Counted from the stretch's first letter, positions 1 through 10,118 are shown. The stretch: DNA of 64,000 nucleotides from REEB95 sp963810055 (GCA_963810055.1 CAWEME010000012.1:1-64000); one strand, 5' to 3'. Program-made: numbers and translations. Notes: generated by a model not told the origin, from the sequence alone.

Positions 1-1794
1 TCAGCGCCGGCCGAACAGCTTTTCGATGTCGGCCAGGCGCAACTCGACATAGGTCGGGCGGCCGTGATTGCACTGGCCGGAATGGGGCGTCACCTCCATC
101 TCGCGGAGCAACGCGTCCATCTCGGCCTGGTTGAGCCGCCGCCCGGCGCGAACGCTGCCGTGGCAGGCGAGCGTTCCGCAAACCTCTTCGAGCCGCTCCT
201 TCAAGGACAGCGCGTCGCCCAGCTCGGCCAGTTCGTCGGCGAGATCGCGGATCAAGCCCTGGATGTCGATCTCGCCCAGCAGCGCCGGCACCTCGCGCAC
301 CACCACCGCGCCCGCGCCGAATTTCTCGATCACCAGCCCGAGCTCGGCAAGCTCCTGGACGCGCGCGGCCAAGCGCGCGGCCGCAGCCTCGTCCAACTCC
401 ACCACCTCGGGCAAAAGCAGGATCTGGCGCTTGACGCCGCTCGACGCGATTTCGCGCTTCATGCGCTCATAGACCAGGCGCTCATGCGCCGCGTGCTGGT
501 CGACGATGACGATGCCGTCCGCGGTCTGCGCGACGATATAGGTCTCGTGCAATTGCGCGCAGGCGGCGCCCAGCGGGTAGGCCTGGGCGTCGGGCGCTTC
601 GACCGTGCGCGCGGATGGGGCCGCCTGGGGCAAGGGCGCCTGATAGGATGCTGCTTGTTCGGCCAGGCCCGGCATCAGCGCGGGCGCGGCGCCGCCGCGC
701 GGGCTCCAATGCACCGGCTGGAAAGCATTGAGCGCGGCCTCGGCCACGGTGGTGGAAGCGCGGTGGCCGGCGGCCGCCAGCGCCTGGCGCAGCGCGCCCA
801 CGATCAGGCCGCGCACCAGATTGGCGTCGCGGAAGCGCACCTCGGCCTTGGCGGGGTGGACGTTCACATCGACCTGGTCCTCCGGGCAATCGAGGAACAG
901 CACCACCATGGGATGGCGGTCGCGCGCCAGGAAATCCTGATAGGCGCCCCGGACCGCGCCGGCCAAAAGCTTGTCGCGCACCGGCCGGCCGTTGACGAAG
1001 AGATACTGGTCCTTGGAGGTGGCGCGGTTGAGGGTCGGCAGCCCGGCGAAGCCCGAAAGCTTGAATCCCTCGCGCGAAGCTTCGATGGCGAGCGCGTTGT
1101 CGGCGAAGTCGCGGCCCAACAGCGCGCCGAGCCGGGTTTTGCGCGCCTCGGCGATGCCCGCCCCCGCCAGATCGGACTTTAAAAGATCCTGGGCGGGATT
1201 GAGGCGCAGGATGGTTTTTTCCTCGTCGCCGGTGACGGTGAAGGCGATTTGCGGATAGGCCATGGCCAGGCGCTCGACCGCGTCGAGCGCGGCGTCGCGC
1301 TCGGCGCGCGGCGATTTCAGGAATTTGAGCCGCGCCGGCGTGGCGTAGAACAGCTCGCGCACCTCGACCCGCGTGCCCGGAGGATGCGAAGCGGGCCGGA
1401 CCTCGCTTTTGGCCCCGCCCTCGACCGCGATCGATGCCGCTTCGGCCGAGCCCCGCTTGCGGCTGGTGATGGTCAGGCGGCTGACCGCGCCGATCGAAGG
1501 CAGCGCCTCGCCGCGGAAACCCAGGGTCTTGATGCGCAGGAGATCGTCGTCCGGCAGCTTGGATGTCGCATGGCGCTCGACCGCCAGCTCCAATTCATCC
1601 GCGCTCATGCCCTCGCCGTCATCGACCACCAGGATCAGGCTCGATCCGCCGTCGCGCAACGTGACGTCGATGCGCCTGGCGCCCGCGTCGATCGCGTTCT
1701 CGACCAATTCCTTCACCGCCGCGGCCGGGCGCTCGATCACCTCGCCGGCGGCGATGCGGTTGACGATGACGGGCGGCAGCAGGCGGAGGGCCAT
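1..1794 (-). CDS. mutL: DNA mismatch repair protein MutL
   Basis: MutL is the GHKL-ATPase matchmaker that couples MutS mismatch recognition to strand incision. The N-terminal ATPase shows ELVENAIDAGA near residue 30, DDGEGM near 60 and GFRGEALPSI near 95. The C-terminal domain carries DQHAAHERLVYE near residue 430, a match to the DQHA-x2-E-x4-E metal-binding motif of endonuclease-type MutL. A CNHGRPT motif lies close to the C-terminus. This fits lineages that lack MutH and nick DNA with MutL itself. At 597 aa it is a normal alphaproteobacterial length. Start ATG is at 1794, three bases after the pgi stop, so the two are probably cotranscribed. The stop codon is the first triplet of the window. 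Confidence 0.96.
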   Translation of the reverse strand: MALRLLPPVIVNRIAAGEVIERPAAAVKELVENAIDAGARRIDVTLRDGGSSLILVVDDGEGMSADELELAVERHATSKLPDDDLLRIKTLGFRGEALPSIGAVSRLTITSRKRGSAEAASIAVEGGAKSEVRPASHPPGTRVEVRELFYATPARLKFLKSPRAERDAALDAVERLAMAYPQIAFTVTGDEEKTILRLNPAQDLLKSDLAGAGIAEARKTRLGALLGRDFADNALAIEASREGFKLSGFAGLPTLNRATSKDQYLFVNGRPVRDKLLAGAVRGAYQDFLARDRHPMVVLFLDCPEDQVDVNVHPAKAEVRFRDANLVRGLIVGALRQALAAAGHRASTTVAEAALNAFQPVHWSPRGGAAPALMPGLAEQAASYQAPLPQAAPSARTVEAPDAQAYPLGAACAQLHETYIVAQTADGIVIVDQHAAHERLVYERMKREIASSGVKRQILLLPEVVELDEAAAARLAARVQELAELGLVIEKFGAGAVVVREVPALLGEIDIQGLIRDLADELAELGDALSLKERLEEVCGTLACHGSVRAGRRLNQAEMDALLREMEVTPHSGQCNHGRPTYVELRLADIEKLFGRR

Positions 1795-1797
1795 GGG

Positions 1798-3081
1798 CTA
1801 TTGTGCCTTGGGCCGCCCCATCTCGCCAAGGTGCTGGCGCGCGAGTCGCTTGCCTTCTTCCACCGCCGGCTGATCGAAGGCGTTGACGCCCAGCAGATCG
1901 GCGGCGATCACGGTTTCCAGCATGAAATGCATCAACAGCGCGCCGAGGCTCTTCTCGTCGAGTCGGGCGAGACTGATAACCCGCGTCGGCCGTCCGTTGC
2001 GGATCAGCGTGGCGGCGGTGGCCCGCTGCTCGGCCTCGAGCAGATCGCCCATGCGCTTGCCGGCGAGATAGGCCAGATCCTTGTTGGCGGACAGGCTCGC
2101 AGGCAGGGACGGCCCCTGCCCCGCCTGTGCCAGCATGACGAGGGTGAACATCTTGTCGGACGGGCCGCCGAGATAGAGCTGGAGCTGGCTGTGCTGATCG
2201 ACCGTGCCGAGCGCGCGGATCGGCGTCGTGCCCTTGCCGTCCTTGCCCAGGCTTTCGGCCCAAAGCTGGCGGAACCACAGGCCGAACGGCGCCAGCCGGT
2301 CGGCATAGGGCATCATCACCGTCGCCGAGATTCCGCGCCGCTCGGCCAGCGCGACCGATACCGCCGCGCCCAGGGCGGGAAAGGATTGGCGCGTTTCCTT
2401 GGCGGCGAATGCCTGCGCGAGCGCCTCGGCCGCGCCCTCGCGGAACGCGGCCGCGTCGAGCCCGGCGATCAACGCCGGCAACAGCCCGACATTGGACAAA
2501 ACCGAGAAACGTCCGCCGAGACCGGGATCGTGGTCGAGCGCGCGCAGCTTGCGCGACGCGGCCAGCCGGCGCAGCGGGTTCTGGCCCGGCTCGGCGATGA
2601 TTACCGCGCGCTTGGCGTGCGCCGGTCCCAGCCAATCGAGACAGGCGAGAAACTGGGTCAGGGTTTCCGCCGTGCCGCCCGATTTGGAGATGGCGATCAA
2701 TCCGGTCTTGGCCGGCTTCAGGGCCGCGAACAGATCCTTGAAGCTCGCCGGATCGATATTGTCCATGAAATGGAGGCGAGGACCCTGGCGCGGCTTGGCC
2801 AGCGCCGCCAGCGTCTGGCCGCCGAGGCTCGAGCCGCCGGTGCCGAGCACGATCACGTCCTTGAAACGGCGAAACTCCGCGGCCAGCCGTTTCAACGCCT
2901 TCAGATCGTCGCTTTTCGCCGGCAAAGCCAAGAACGGCGCCTTGCCCGCGCGGGCAAGCGCGGCGAGCCGGGCCAGCGCGGCCGCGGCGCGCTCCAACGC
3001 GGATTCGAGCTCGGCCGCGGTCAGACCCCGGTTGCCGACCGCCTCGGCCAGGCAACCCGCTATATCATGACGGTAGTGCAT
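1798..3081 (-). CDS. pgi: Glucose-6-phosphate isomerase
   Basis: Interconverts glucose-6-phosphate and fructose-6-phosphate in the cytoplasm. The sugar-phosphate SIS-type motifs are visible: VLGTGGSSLGGQ near residue 80, ISKSGGTAETL near 130, and DQHSQLQLYLGG near 280, which matches the conserved catalytic segment of PGI. At about 427 aa it belongs to the shorter alphaproteobacterial form rather than the 550-aa enterobacterial one. The ATG at 3081 is preferred because it follows a G-rich stretch. A GTG at 3090 would add three residues. It sits immediately upstream of mutL on the same strand. About 105 bases without a gene separate it from the lipoprotein gene upstream. Confidence 0.93.
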   Translation of the reverse strand: MHYRHDIAGCLAEAVGNRGLTAAELESALERAAAALARLAALARAGKAPFLALPAKSDDLKALKRLAAEFRRFKDVIVLGTGGSSLGGQTLAALAKPRQGPRLHFMDNIDPASFKDLFAALKPAKTGLIAISKSGGTAETLTQFLACLDWLGPAHAKRAVIIAEPGQNPLRRLAASRKLRALDHDPGLGGRFSVLSNVGLLPALIAGLDAAAFREGAAEALAQAFAAKETRQSFPALGAAVSVALAERRGISATVMMPYADRLAPFGLWFRQLWAESLGKDGKGTTPIRALGTVDQHSQLQLYLGGPSDKMFTLVMLAQAGQGPSLPASLSANKDLAYLAGKRMGDLLEAEQRATAATLIRNGRPTRVISLARLDEKSLGALLMHFMLETVIAADLLGVNAFDQPAVEEGKRLARQHLGEMGRPKAQ

Positions 3082-3195
3082 CGCCCCCACGCCTGCCGTT
3101 TGGAATCGCGTTCCACCGGCACCGCGCCGGACGCTACTGCATTTTCAGCGTCGCGCAAAGGCGCCGTTCTACACGCGCCCACGAAGGGCGCGGGT

Positions 3196-3879
3196 TCAGA
3201 ACAGCCAGCCGAGGAAGCTCGTGGATTTGGTGCGTTCGATAACCGGCGCGTTGGCGGCCTTGGCCGGGGGTTGCGCCGGCGCAACCGTGCCGGGCGCCGC
3301 GTTGGCCGCCGCCGCCTGGCTCGCGGCGGCTTCGCGCAGCCGTTCGGCCTCGCTGCTGGGGTCGATCACCTGATTTCCGGGCGGCAGGCTCGGCGGCGCC
3401 GTCTTCCAGAACAGCAGCTTGTCGGCGAAGCCGGAATTGTCCGGCGCCGCCGACGCGTCGGCGCTGACAAGCTCGCGGATGTTATTGGGTGCGTTCTCGG
3501 CGCCCGCCCGCTTCAGCAATTCGTCCTCGCCCTCGCTGCGGTCGCTCGCGGCCGGCGACAGCGTGGCGAGCTGGGTGTCGCTGGCGCGGAACACGGTTTG
3601 GCGCGCCTGCTCGACCGGCGCCTTCTCCTGCGTCGGCGCCGCGCCCGGACGCGGCGGACGCAAGGTGAAATCGGGCGGGACGGCGAGCGGCGCCGACGCG
3701 GTGACGGCGAATTCGTCGGGGACGACCTTTTCCATGCCGAGGCCGCGCTTGACGTCGGTCCAGGTGTCGCCGCAGCCCGCCAGCGACAAGCAGGCGAACG
3801 CGACAACGGCGGCAACAGGGATGGGAACCCGACGAACCACGTTAATAAACCGTCCTAAACGTCTCGCTTGGAGCGTCAT
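3196..3879 (-). CDS. DUF3035 (BamF-like) outer-membrane lipoprotein
   Basis: A 227-aa predicted lipoprotein. The N-terminal signal peptide ends in the lipobox LAGC (Cys near residue 35) and is followed by a short helix (TWTDVKRGLGMEK) and then the phrase PDEFAVTASAPLAVPPDFTLRPPRPG. That segment is the hallmark of DUF3035 proteins of alphaproteobacteria, some of which are called BamF and associate with the BAM outer-membrane assembly complex. The C-terminal half is low-complexity, rich in Ala and Pro. Its start codon overlaps the lspA stop by 4 nt (ATGA), so it is translationally coupled to the lipoprotein signal peptidase that would process it. The family call is firm. The BAM role is inferred from the family. 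Confidence 0.82.
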   Translation of the reverse strand: MTLQARRLGRFINVVRRVPIPVAAVVAFACLSLAGCGDTWTDVKRGLGMEKVVPDEFAVTASAPLAVPPDFTLRPPRPGAAPTQEKAPVEQARQTVFRASDTQLATLSPAASDRSEGEDELLKRAGAENAPNNIRELVSADASAAPDNSGFADKLLFWKTAPPSLPPGNQVIDPSSEAERLREAAASQAAAANAAPGTVAPAQPPAKAANAPVIERTKSTSFLGWLF

Positions 3880-4355
3880 TTTAACCCGGCGCGGTGCCTT
3901 TCGCCAAGCAATCCCTCGAGCGCGATGAAAACGACGCCGATGGTGATGGCCGTATCCGCCAGGTTAAAGGCGAACCAGTGCCAGTCCCCCCAGTGAAAAT
4001 CGAGGAAATCCACCACCGCGCCGCGGAATATCCTGTCAATAATGTTACCCAGCGCGCCGCCGATGACGAGGCCGATGGCGAGCGCGAGCCATCCCCGCCC
4101 GGCCCGCTTCAGCCACAGCAGCAGCGCCGCCACGATGACGGCGGCCAAGGCGGCGAACAGCAGCGTGCCGCTCGCCGTCGCGGAATTGAAGAGGCCGAAG
4201 CTGACGCCGCGGTTCCAGGCCAGCACCAGATTGAAGAAGGGCAGCACGGCAACGCCGTTCTCGCCCGGGCGCGCGGCGAAGAATCCCAGCACCCAGAACT
4301 TGACCAGTTGATCGAGCGCCGCGACCGCGGCTGCCAGGGCGAGGCCGCGGCGCAT
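3876..4355 (-). CDS. lspA: Lipoprotein signal peptidase (signal peptidase II)
   Basis: LspA cleaves prolipoprotein signal peptides at the lipobox in the inner membrane. The 159-aa protein has four hydrophobic segments and the expected motifs: ALDQLVKFW near residue 15, NLVLAWNRGVSFGLF near 45, GNIIDRIFRGAVVDFLD near 105 with the first catalytic Asp, and FNLADTAITIG near 130 with the second. The ATG at 4355 lies two bases past the ileS stop, the usual ileS-lspA arrangement. Its stop overlaps the start of the DUF3035 lipoprotein gene. A long in-frame upstream extension exists but only reads ileS in the wrong frame. Confidence 0.95.
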   Translation of the reverse strand: MRRGLALAAAVAALDQLVKFWVLGFFAARPGENGVAVLPFFNLVLAWNRGVSFGLFNSATASGTLLFAALAAVIVAALLLWLKRAGRGWLALAIGLVIGGALGNIIDRIFRGAVVDFLDFHWGDWHWFAFNLADTAITIGVVFIALEGLLGERHRAGLK

Positions 4356-4357
4356 GG

Positions 4358-7236
4358 CTATTTCCCACCCCGCGCCAGCCCATCCACGGCCTCGGCGCAG
4401 CGGCGGCACAGATCGGGATGGGATTTGACCGAGCCCACCTCGGGCAGCACTTTCCAGCAGCGCGCGCATTTTTCGCCCGCGGCGAGGCCGACCGCGACGC
4501 CCACGCCCGGCACGTCGGTCAGAGTGAAAGCGCCTGGCGGGGCGGGAACATGCGCGAACGCGGCGGCGGAGGTGATGAAAATTTCGGGCAGATCGGCCTG
4601 GCCGAAATCCGCTTCCCTTTGGGATGCGGCGTAAACCTTGACCGCGGCCTGAAGGCTCGAGCCGATGCGTTTCTGCGCGCGCTCCAGTTCGATGGCGCCG
4701 GTGACGACTCGGCGCAGTTCGCGGATTTTTCCCCATTTTTCGCCCAGAGCGTCGTCGCGCCAGCCTGCCGGCACGTCGGGATAGAGCTGCAAGTGAACGC
4801 TCGCGGAATCGGCGTCGCCGTGCCGGCAGAGCCAGGCTTCCTCGGCGGTGAAGCACAGCACCGGCGCGAGCCACTTGGCCAGGCAATCGAACACCCGGTC
4901 GAGGCATGTGCGCGCGGCGCGGCGCTTCAAGTCGCCGGCCGGATCGCAATAGAGCGAATCCTTGCGCACGTCGAAATAGAAGGCGGAGAGATCGACGGCG
5001 CAGAAATTGTGCAACTGCGTGAACATGGAGTGGAAGTCGTAGGCCTCGACCGTGGTGCGCACCACGGCGTCGAGCTCCCACAGGCGATGCAGCACCCAGC
5101 GCTCCAGTTCCGGCATCGCCTTGGGCTCGACCTTCTCCTGGTCGGAAAAATCCTTCAGCGCGCCCAGCAGATAGCGCAGCGTGTTCCTTAGCCGCCGGTA
5201 AATCTCGCTCTGCTGCTTCAGGATCTCGGGGCCGATGCGCAAATCCTCGGCGTAGTCGGCGGCGACGACCCAGAGCCGCAGAATGTCGGCGCCGCTTCTG
5301 CTCACCACCTCCTGGGGCGAGGTGACGTTGCCCAGCGACTTGGACATCTTGCGTCCCTGCTCGTCCAGGACGAAGCCATGGGTCAGCACCGCCTCGTAGG
5401 GCGCGCGCCCGCGCGTGCCGCAGGATTCCAGCAGCGAGGAATGAAACCAGCCGCGATGCTGGTCCGAGCCTTCGAGATAGAGCGAGGCCGGCCATTGGAG
5501 GTCCTTGCGCTTCTCCAGCACGAAGGCGTGGGTCGAGCCGGAATCGAACCAGACATCGACGATGTCCTTGACCTGCTCGTAATCGGAGGATTTGCGGGAC
5601 GGGCCCGAGGAATTCGCCCGGATCGCGGGTGAACCAGGCATCCGAGCCTTCTTTCTCGAACGCCGCCGCGATGCGGTCGATCACGTTCTGGTCGCGCAGC
5701 GGTTCGCCGGTCTTCTTGTCGACGAAAACCGCGATCGGCACGCCCCAGGCGCGCTGGCGCGAGATGCACCAATCGGGCCTGGTCTCGATCATGGCGCGGA
5801 TGCGGTTCTTGCCTTGCGGCGGAATCCAGCGCGTCGCCTCGATCGCCTTCAGCGCGGTCGCGCGCAGGCCGGTCTTCTCCATCGAAATGAACCATTGCGG
5901 CGTGGTGCGGAAGATCAGCGGCGCCTTGGAGCGCCAGGAATGGGGATAGGAATGGGTGAGCTTGGCTTCGCCCATAAGCGCGCCCGCCTCCTGGATGGCG
6001 GCGATCACCGCCTGGTTGGCGTCGCCCTCCTTGCCGTTGGGCTTGTAGACGCGCTTCCCAGCGAAGAGCGGCACCGACGGGTAATAGGTCCCATCCGCCG
6101 CCACCGTCTCCGGCACCTTGATGCCGTGGCGCGAACACAGATCGAAATCGTCCTGCCCATGGCCGGGCGCCATGTGGACGAAACCGGTGCCGTCTTCCTC
6201 GGTGACGAATTGGCCCGCCAGCAGCGGCACGTCGAAATCGTAGCCTTTCCCCGCCAGCGGATGGCGGCAGAGCGTGCCGGCGAGTTGCTCGCCTTTCAGC
6301 ACCATGACCATGTCGGCCTTGAAATCGAGCTGCTGTTCGAGCGCCGCCCAGCGCGATTCCGCCACCACCAGCCGCTCGCCCGGCCGCGCCAGGCTGTTGG
6401 GACCCGCCCGGCTCACCAGCAGGACGAGATAGTTCATCCCAGCGCCATAGGCGATGGCGCGGTTGCCCGGCAGGGTCCAGGGCGTGGTGGTCCAGATCAG
6501 GATCGAGGCGTTGGCGATTTCCCGGTTGCCCGGCTTGGTCACCGGAAACCGCACCCACACCTGGGTTGAAGCGTGATCGTGGTATTCGATCTCGGCTTCG
6601 GCCAAGGCGGTCTGCTCCACCACCGACCACATCACCGGCTTCGCGCCGCGATAGAGCGAGCCGTTCATCAGGAACTTGCCGATCTCGCGCACGATCTGCG
6701 CCTCGGCCGCGATTCTCCATGGTGGTATAGGGATGATCCCAGTCGCCGCCGACGCCCAGGCGCTCGAACTCGATCTTCTGCACGCCGATCCAATGGCGCG
6801 CGAAGTCGCGGCATTCCTTGCGGAACTCGACGATCGGGACGTTGTCCTTGGATTTCTTCTTGGCGCGGTAATCCTCCTCGATCTTCCATTCGATCGGCAA
6901 GCCGTGGCAATCCCAGCCCGGCACATAGACCGCGTCCTTGCCGCTCATCTGTTGGGCGCGGTTGATGATGTCCTTCAGGATCTTGTTGAGCGCGTGGCCG
7001 ATATGGAGATTGCCGTTGGCGTAGGGCGGCCCGTCATGGAGCACGTATTTGGGGCGGCCCTTGGCCATAACGCGCTGTTTTTGCCAGAGCCCGAGCCTGT
7101 TCCAGCGTTCGAGCAAAGCCGGCTCGCGCTTGGGCAGCTCGCCGCGCATCGGAAAAGCCGTGTCGGGCAAAAAGACGGTCGAGCGGTAATCCTTGCCCGA
7201 ATCCGGCGCGGCGTCCTCGTTCATGGGCTTGGTCAT
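4358..7236 (-). CDS. ileS: Isoleucyl-tRNA synthetase, reading frame broken by two indels
   Basis: Charges tRNA-Ile. All landmarks are present but lie in three frames. The N-terminal part holds the class I signature PPYANGNLHIGHALNK. The middle part holds the editing region and CISRQRAWGVPIAVF. The C-terminal part holds FDSGSTHAFVLE, the GRKMSKSLGN loop and the zinc-binding CARCWKVLPE...CRRC. The first break is near 6712, where the frame after TTMEN must jump to AEAQIVREIGKFL; two bases seem to be missing. The second is at the short C run 5604-5606, where one base appears extra (EFLG then PSRKSSDYEQVKD). Correcting both gives 2880 nt and 959 aa, a normal length. Because the gene is essential and everything else is intact, assembly error is more likely than a pseudogene. 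Start ATG 7236; ATG 7224 is an alternative. Confidence 0.9.
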
Positions 7237-7256
7237 AGGGAGATGACGATGAGCCG

Positions 7257-8219
7257 TCAACCGGGAGGCGGGGCCGCGCCAACGAGCGCGGCACGGGCAT
7301 TGGCGAGGTCGCGGGCGAGCTGCGTCTTGAGGGCGTCCACGCCCTCGAAGACCGCGTCGGGGCGCAGGAACTCGACCAAGGCCACGCGCAAATGGCGGCC
7401 GAGCAGCTCGCCCGAGAAATCGAACAGATGGGCCTCGAGCCGCAATTCGCCTGCGCCCAGCGTGGCGCGGCGGCCGAGATAGGCCACGCCTTCGTGCCAA
7501 TCGGTCCGCCCCTCCGCCTCGATCCCGGCATAGACGGCATAGATCCCGGCGGATGGCCGAAGATAATCGGCCAGCGGCAGATTGGCGGTGGGCACGCCCA
7601 GGCCGCGCGCGGCACCCTCGCCGCGCTCGACCCGCCCTTCGATCTCCCAGAAACGGCCGAGCAGATCCGCCGCCTCGCGCGGCTTGCCCTTGGTCAACAG
7701 CTCGCGGATGCGGGTCGAGGAATAGACCGCGCCGCCGGGGCTGGATATAGCCTCGACCACGGAAACGCCGAATCCCTTGCGCGCGCCGAGTTCCTTGAGC
7801 AGCCCGGAATCGCCGCGCCGCCCCCGGCCGAAGACGAAATCATACCCCACGACCACGTGGCGCGCGCCCAGCCCTTCGATCAGCACCCGGTCGACGAACT
7901 CCGCGGGCTCGCGCTTGGCGAAATCGAGATCGAAATGGATGACGAATAGCAGATCGACGCCGAGCGTCTCGATCAGCCGCGCCTTGGCGCGGAAGGGCGT
8001 CAGGCGGAAGGGTGGCGCGTCCGGCTTGAACACGCCGAAGGGATGGGGATCGAAGGTGAGCACGGCATGCGGGATATGGAGGTTACGGGCGATCCCGCCG
8101 GCCTGGGCTATCACCGCCTGATGGCCCGGATGGACGCCGTCGAAATTGCCGATGGCGACGACGGCGCCGCGGTCCGGACCCTCGGCCTTGTCATGTCGGA
8201 AGACGCGCACGCGTAGCAC
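7257..8219 (-). CDS. ribF: Bifunctional riboflavin kinase/FAD synthetase
   Basis: Converts riboflavin to FMN and then FAD. The N-terminal adenylyltransferase domain shows GNFDGVHPGHQAV near residue 23 and FDPHPFGVF near 58. The SSTRIRELL segment near residue 168 is the nucleotidyltransferase signature. The C-terminal flavokinase domain begins with GRVERGEGAARGLGVPTANL near 195. At 320 aa it is a typical length. The start is GTG at 8219, and no better ATG is present upstream. It ends 20 bases before ileS, forming a ribF-ileS-lspA order that is common in proteobacteria. Confidence 0.95.
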   Translation of the reverse strand: MLRVRVFRHDKAEGPDRGAVVAIGNFDGVHPGHQAVIAQAGGIARNLHIPHAVLTFDPHPFGVFKPDAPPFRLTPFRAKARLIETLGVDLLFVIHFDLDFAKREPAEFVDRVLIEGLGARHVVVGYDFVFGRGRRGDSGLLKELGARKGFGVSVVEAISSPGGAVYSSTRIRELLTKGKPREAADLLGRFWEIEGRVERGEGAARGLGVPTANLPLADYLRPSAGIYAVYAGIEAEGRTDWHEGVAYLGRRATLGAGELRLEAHLFDFSGELLGRHLRVALVEFLRPDAVFEGVDALKTQLARDLANARAALVGAAPPPG

Positions 8220-8323
8220 CCAAGGTGCGAAGCCAAATCAAGTTTCCAGGCGGAAGATATATAGATGCCGCGCGAAGGCGGATAGGGTTTTGGTTCGGCG
8301 GAGCGCTACGCGGGCTTTGGTTC

Positions 8324-8432
8324 AGCTTCGCACCACGCCTCGGGCCTGAAGGATCGGCCCTCGGCTGTGCTGTTACTTCTTAGCTTCGCACCACGCCTCG
8401 GGCCTGAAGGATCGGCCCTCGGCTGTGCTACG
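8324..8432 (-). repeat. Intergenic hairpin repeat, two copies at 58-bp period (locus a)
   Basis: Two near-identical units begin at 8324 and 8382, exactly 58 bp apart. Read on the minus strand each runs GTAGCACAG, CCGAGGGCC, loop, GGCCCGAGG, then GTGGTGCGAAGC. The inner arms pair except for a tandem G-A/A-G mismatch, and the outer GCAC pairs with GTGC. The element starts at the stop codon of the maoC-like gene: its GCGTAG supplies the TAG at 8428-8430. It belongs to the family also seen at 10.6, 40.9, 46.8, 47.4, 47.9 and 59.6 kb. Confidence 0.8.
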
Positions 8433-8883
8433 CGGGGGCCTTGCGCGAGGGAACCATGACCAGCGCCTCGCCGTCGATCACCACCTTGTCGCCGACGCGG
8501 CACACGGTCCTGAGCAGGACGCGCTGGTGGGCGGCGTTGATCTCCGCCACCGTGACATGGGCCTCGACGGTGTCGCCGATGCGCACCGGGGCGCGAAAGG
8601 CCAGGCTCTGGTTGAGATAGATCGTGCCCGGGCCGGGCATGATGGCGACGACGGTCGACAGAAAGCTGGCGGTCAGCATGCCGTGGACGATGCGGCCCTT
8701 GAACCGCGTCCGCTTGGCGAATTCCTCGTCCAGATGGAGCGGATTGTGATCGCCGGTCAGATCGGCGAAATCGACCACATCGGACTCGCTCAAGGTGTGG
8801 AAATAGGAGGCCGTCATGCCGACGACGAGTTCCTCGAGCGCATAGCCCTGGCGGGGCGCCACGGATTGCCGAACATCGTCCAT
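8428..8883 (-). CDS. MaoC-like (R)-specific enoyl-CoA hydratase
   Basis: A 151-aa single hot-dog-fold hydratase of the MaoC/PhaJ type. The hydratase-2 motif is seen as DFADLTGDHNPLHLDEEFA near residue 40, with the catalytic Asp and His in the family positions, followed by GRIVHGML. Such enzymes hydrate trans-2-enoyl-CoA to (R)-3-hydroxyacyl-CoA and can feed polyhydroxyalkanoate synthesis. A phasin-like gene is present at 46.4 kb, but no link is visible. The ATG at 8883 is chosen because it has a GAGG upstream. An in-frame extension to 8946 is possible but lacks family similarity. The stop codon is contributed by an intergenic repeat. Confidence 0.82.
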   Translation of the reverse strand: MDDVRQSVAPRQGYALEELVVGMTASYFHTLSESDVVDFADLTGDHNPLHLDEEFAKRTRFKGRIVHGMLTASFLSTVVAIMPGPGTIYLNQSLAFRAPVRIGDTVEAHVTVAEINAAHQRVLLRTVCRVGDKVVIDGEALVMVPSRKAPA

Positions 8884-9080
8884 TTTGAACCTCGGCTGGC
8901 CAGTTTTTGTGCGGTGCACATTAACCGGCAAAACGACGAACCGCAAGTAATTCGGCCAATCGGGGGCAAAAGCCCGATTTTACCGGCGTCTTTTCTCGCA
9001 AAAGCAAAAGGGCCGCGAGCCCCTTCCCCGCCCCCGGCCCCGGGGCTACTCTCGCCGCCGGTCGACAGCGGAGCAACCCG

Positions 9081-10118
9081 GTGGCAGAGAGCGGTCCCGC
9101 GCCCTTGCGCGAGATGTGGTACTTCGCCTTGCCGGGCATGCAACTCGCGCCCGGCCGGATGCGGCCGAAGACGCTCCTAGGGGAACCGTTGCTGCTGGGA
9201 CGCACGCGCGAAGGATCGGTCTTCGCGCTCAAGGACATCTGCCCGCATCGCGGCATTCCGCTTTCCTGCGGAGAATTCGACGGCAGCGAGGTCGAATGCT
9301 GCTATCACGGCTGGCGCTTCGGCCCGGACGGGCGCTGCACCGCCATCCCCTCGCTATACGAAGGCCAGGATTTCGCGATTTCCAAGATCCGCGTCGCCGC
9401 ATATCCGGCGCGCGAGGTGCAGGGCAATGTTTGGGTGTTCTTCGGCAAGGATCCCGACGCCGCGCCCGCGCCGCCCGAAATCCCGGAGATCGGCGAGCGC
9501 CGCCCCAATCTGTTCGAAAGCATCCGCGTGCCGGCGGCGATCGACCACGCCGTGGTCGGGCTGATGGACCCGGCGCACGGCCCCTTCGTGCACCGGTCCT
9601 GGTGGTGGCGTTCCCGGCATTCGATTCATGAAAAATCGAAGGCCTTCGCGGCGAGTCCTTATGGCTTCACCATGCTGCGCCATCCGCCCTCGTCCAACTC
9701 CAACGCCTACCGCCTGCTGGGCGGCAAGCCCGAGACCGAGATCACGTTCCGCCTGCCTTCGACGCGCATCGAGCATATCCGCGTCGGCCGGCGCTTCGTC
9801 GCCAACCTCACCGCGGTGACGCCGCTCAGCGAAACCGAGGCCGAGGTCAATCAGGCGATCTATTGGGACGTGCCCTGGCTCGGGCTGCTGGCGCCTTTGC
9901 TGCGGCCTTTCGTGCGGAAGTTCCTCAACCAGGATCGCGAAGTCATGGTGATGCAGCAGAAGGGGCTGCGCTTCGACCCGCCGCTTTTGCTGATCAACGA
10001 CGCCGACACCCAGGCGCGCTGGTATTACCGGCTCAAGGCCGAATATCTCCGCGCCCGCGCCGAGAAACGCGCCTTCGTCAACCCGGTCAAGGACAGGGTG
10101 CTGCGCTGGCGCAGCTGA
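9081..10118 (+). CDS. Rieske non-heme iron oxygenase
   Basis: A 345-aa oxygenase subunit. The N-terminal Rieske domain carries CPHRG near residue 54 and CCYHGW near 73, the two Cys-His pairs that hold a 2Fe-2S cluster. The mononuclear iron site is read from GLMDPAHGPFVHRS near residue 160 (Asp, His, His spacing). The C-terminal part follows the vanillate O-demethylase/ring-hydroxylase pattern with a hydrophobic C-terminal stretch. The start is GTG at 9081. The only plausible partner nearby is hisI, and no ferredoxin or reductase gene is adjacent, so electrons must come from elsewhere. The substrate cannot be read from the sequence. Confidence 0.85.
   Translation: MAESGPAPLREMWYFALPGMQLAPGRMRPKTLLGEPLLLGRTREGSVFALKDICPHRGIPLSCGEFDGSEVECCYHGWRFGPDGRCTAIPSLYEGQDFAISKIRVAAYPAREVQGNVWVFFGKDPDAAPAPPEIPEIGERRPNLFESIRVPAAIDHAVVGLMDPAHGPFVHRSWWWRSRHSIHEKSKAFAASPYGFTMLRHPPSSNSNAYRLLGGKPETEITFRLPSTRIEHIRVGRRFVANLTAVTPLSETEAEVNQAIYWDVPWLGLLAPLLRPFVRKFLNQDREVMVMQQKGLRFDPPLLLINDADTQARWYYRLKAEYLRARAEKRAFVNPVKDRVLRWRS

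Noticed and set aside
1249..3858. An 869-codon open frame on the plus strand antisense to mutL, pgi and the lipoprotein gene
   Set aside because: Composition is that of a GC-rich shadow frame (runs of Arg, Gly, Ala), with no domain, and the opposite strand holds three well-known genes.
3876..6926. A 1016-aa frame covering the ileS middle part and lspA
   Set aside because: It joins correct ileS sequence to a wrong-frame stretch and then lspA. It is a product of the two ileS indels.
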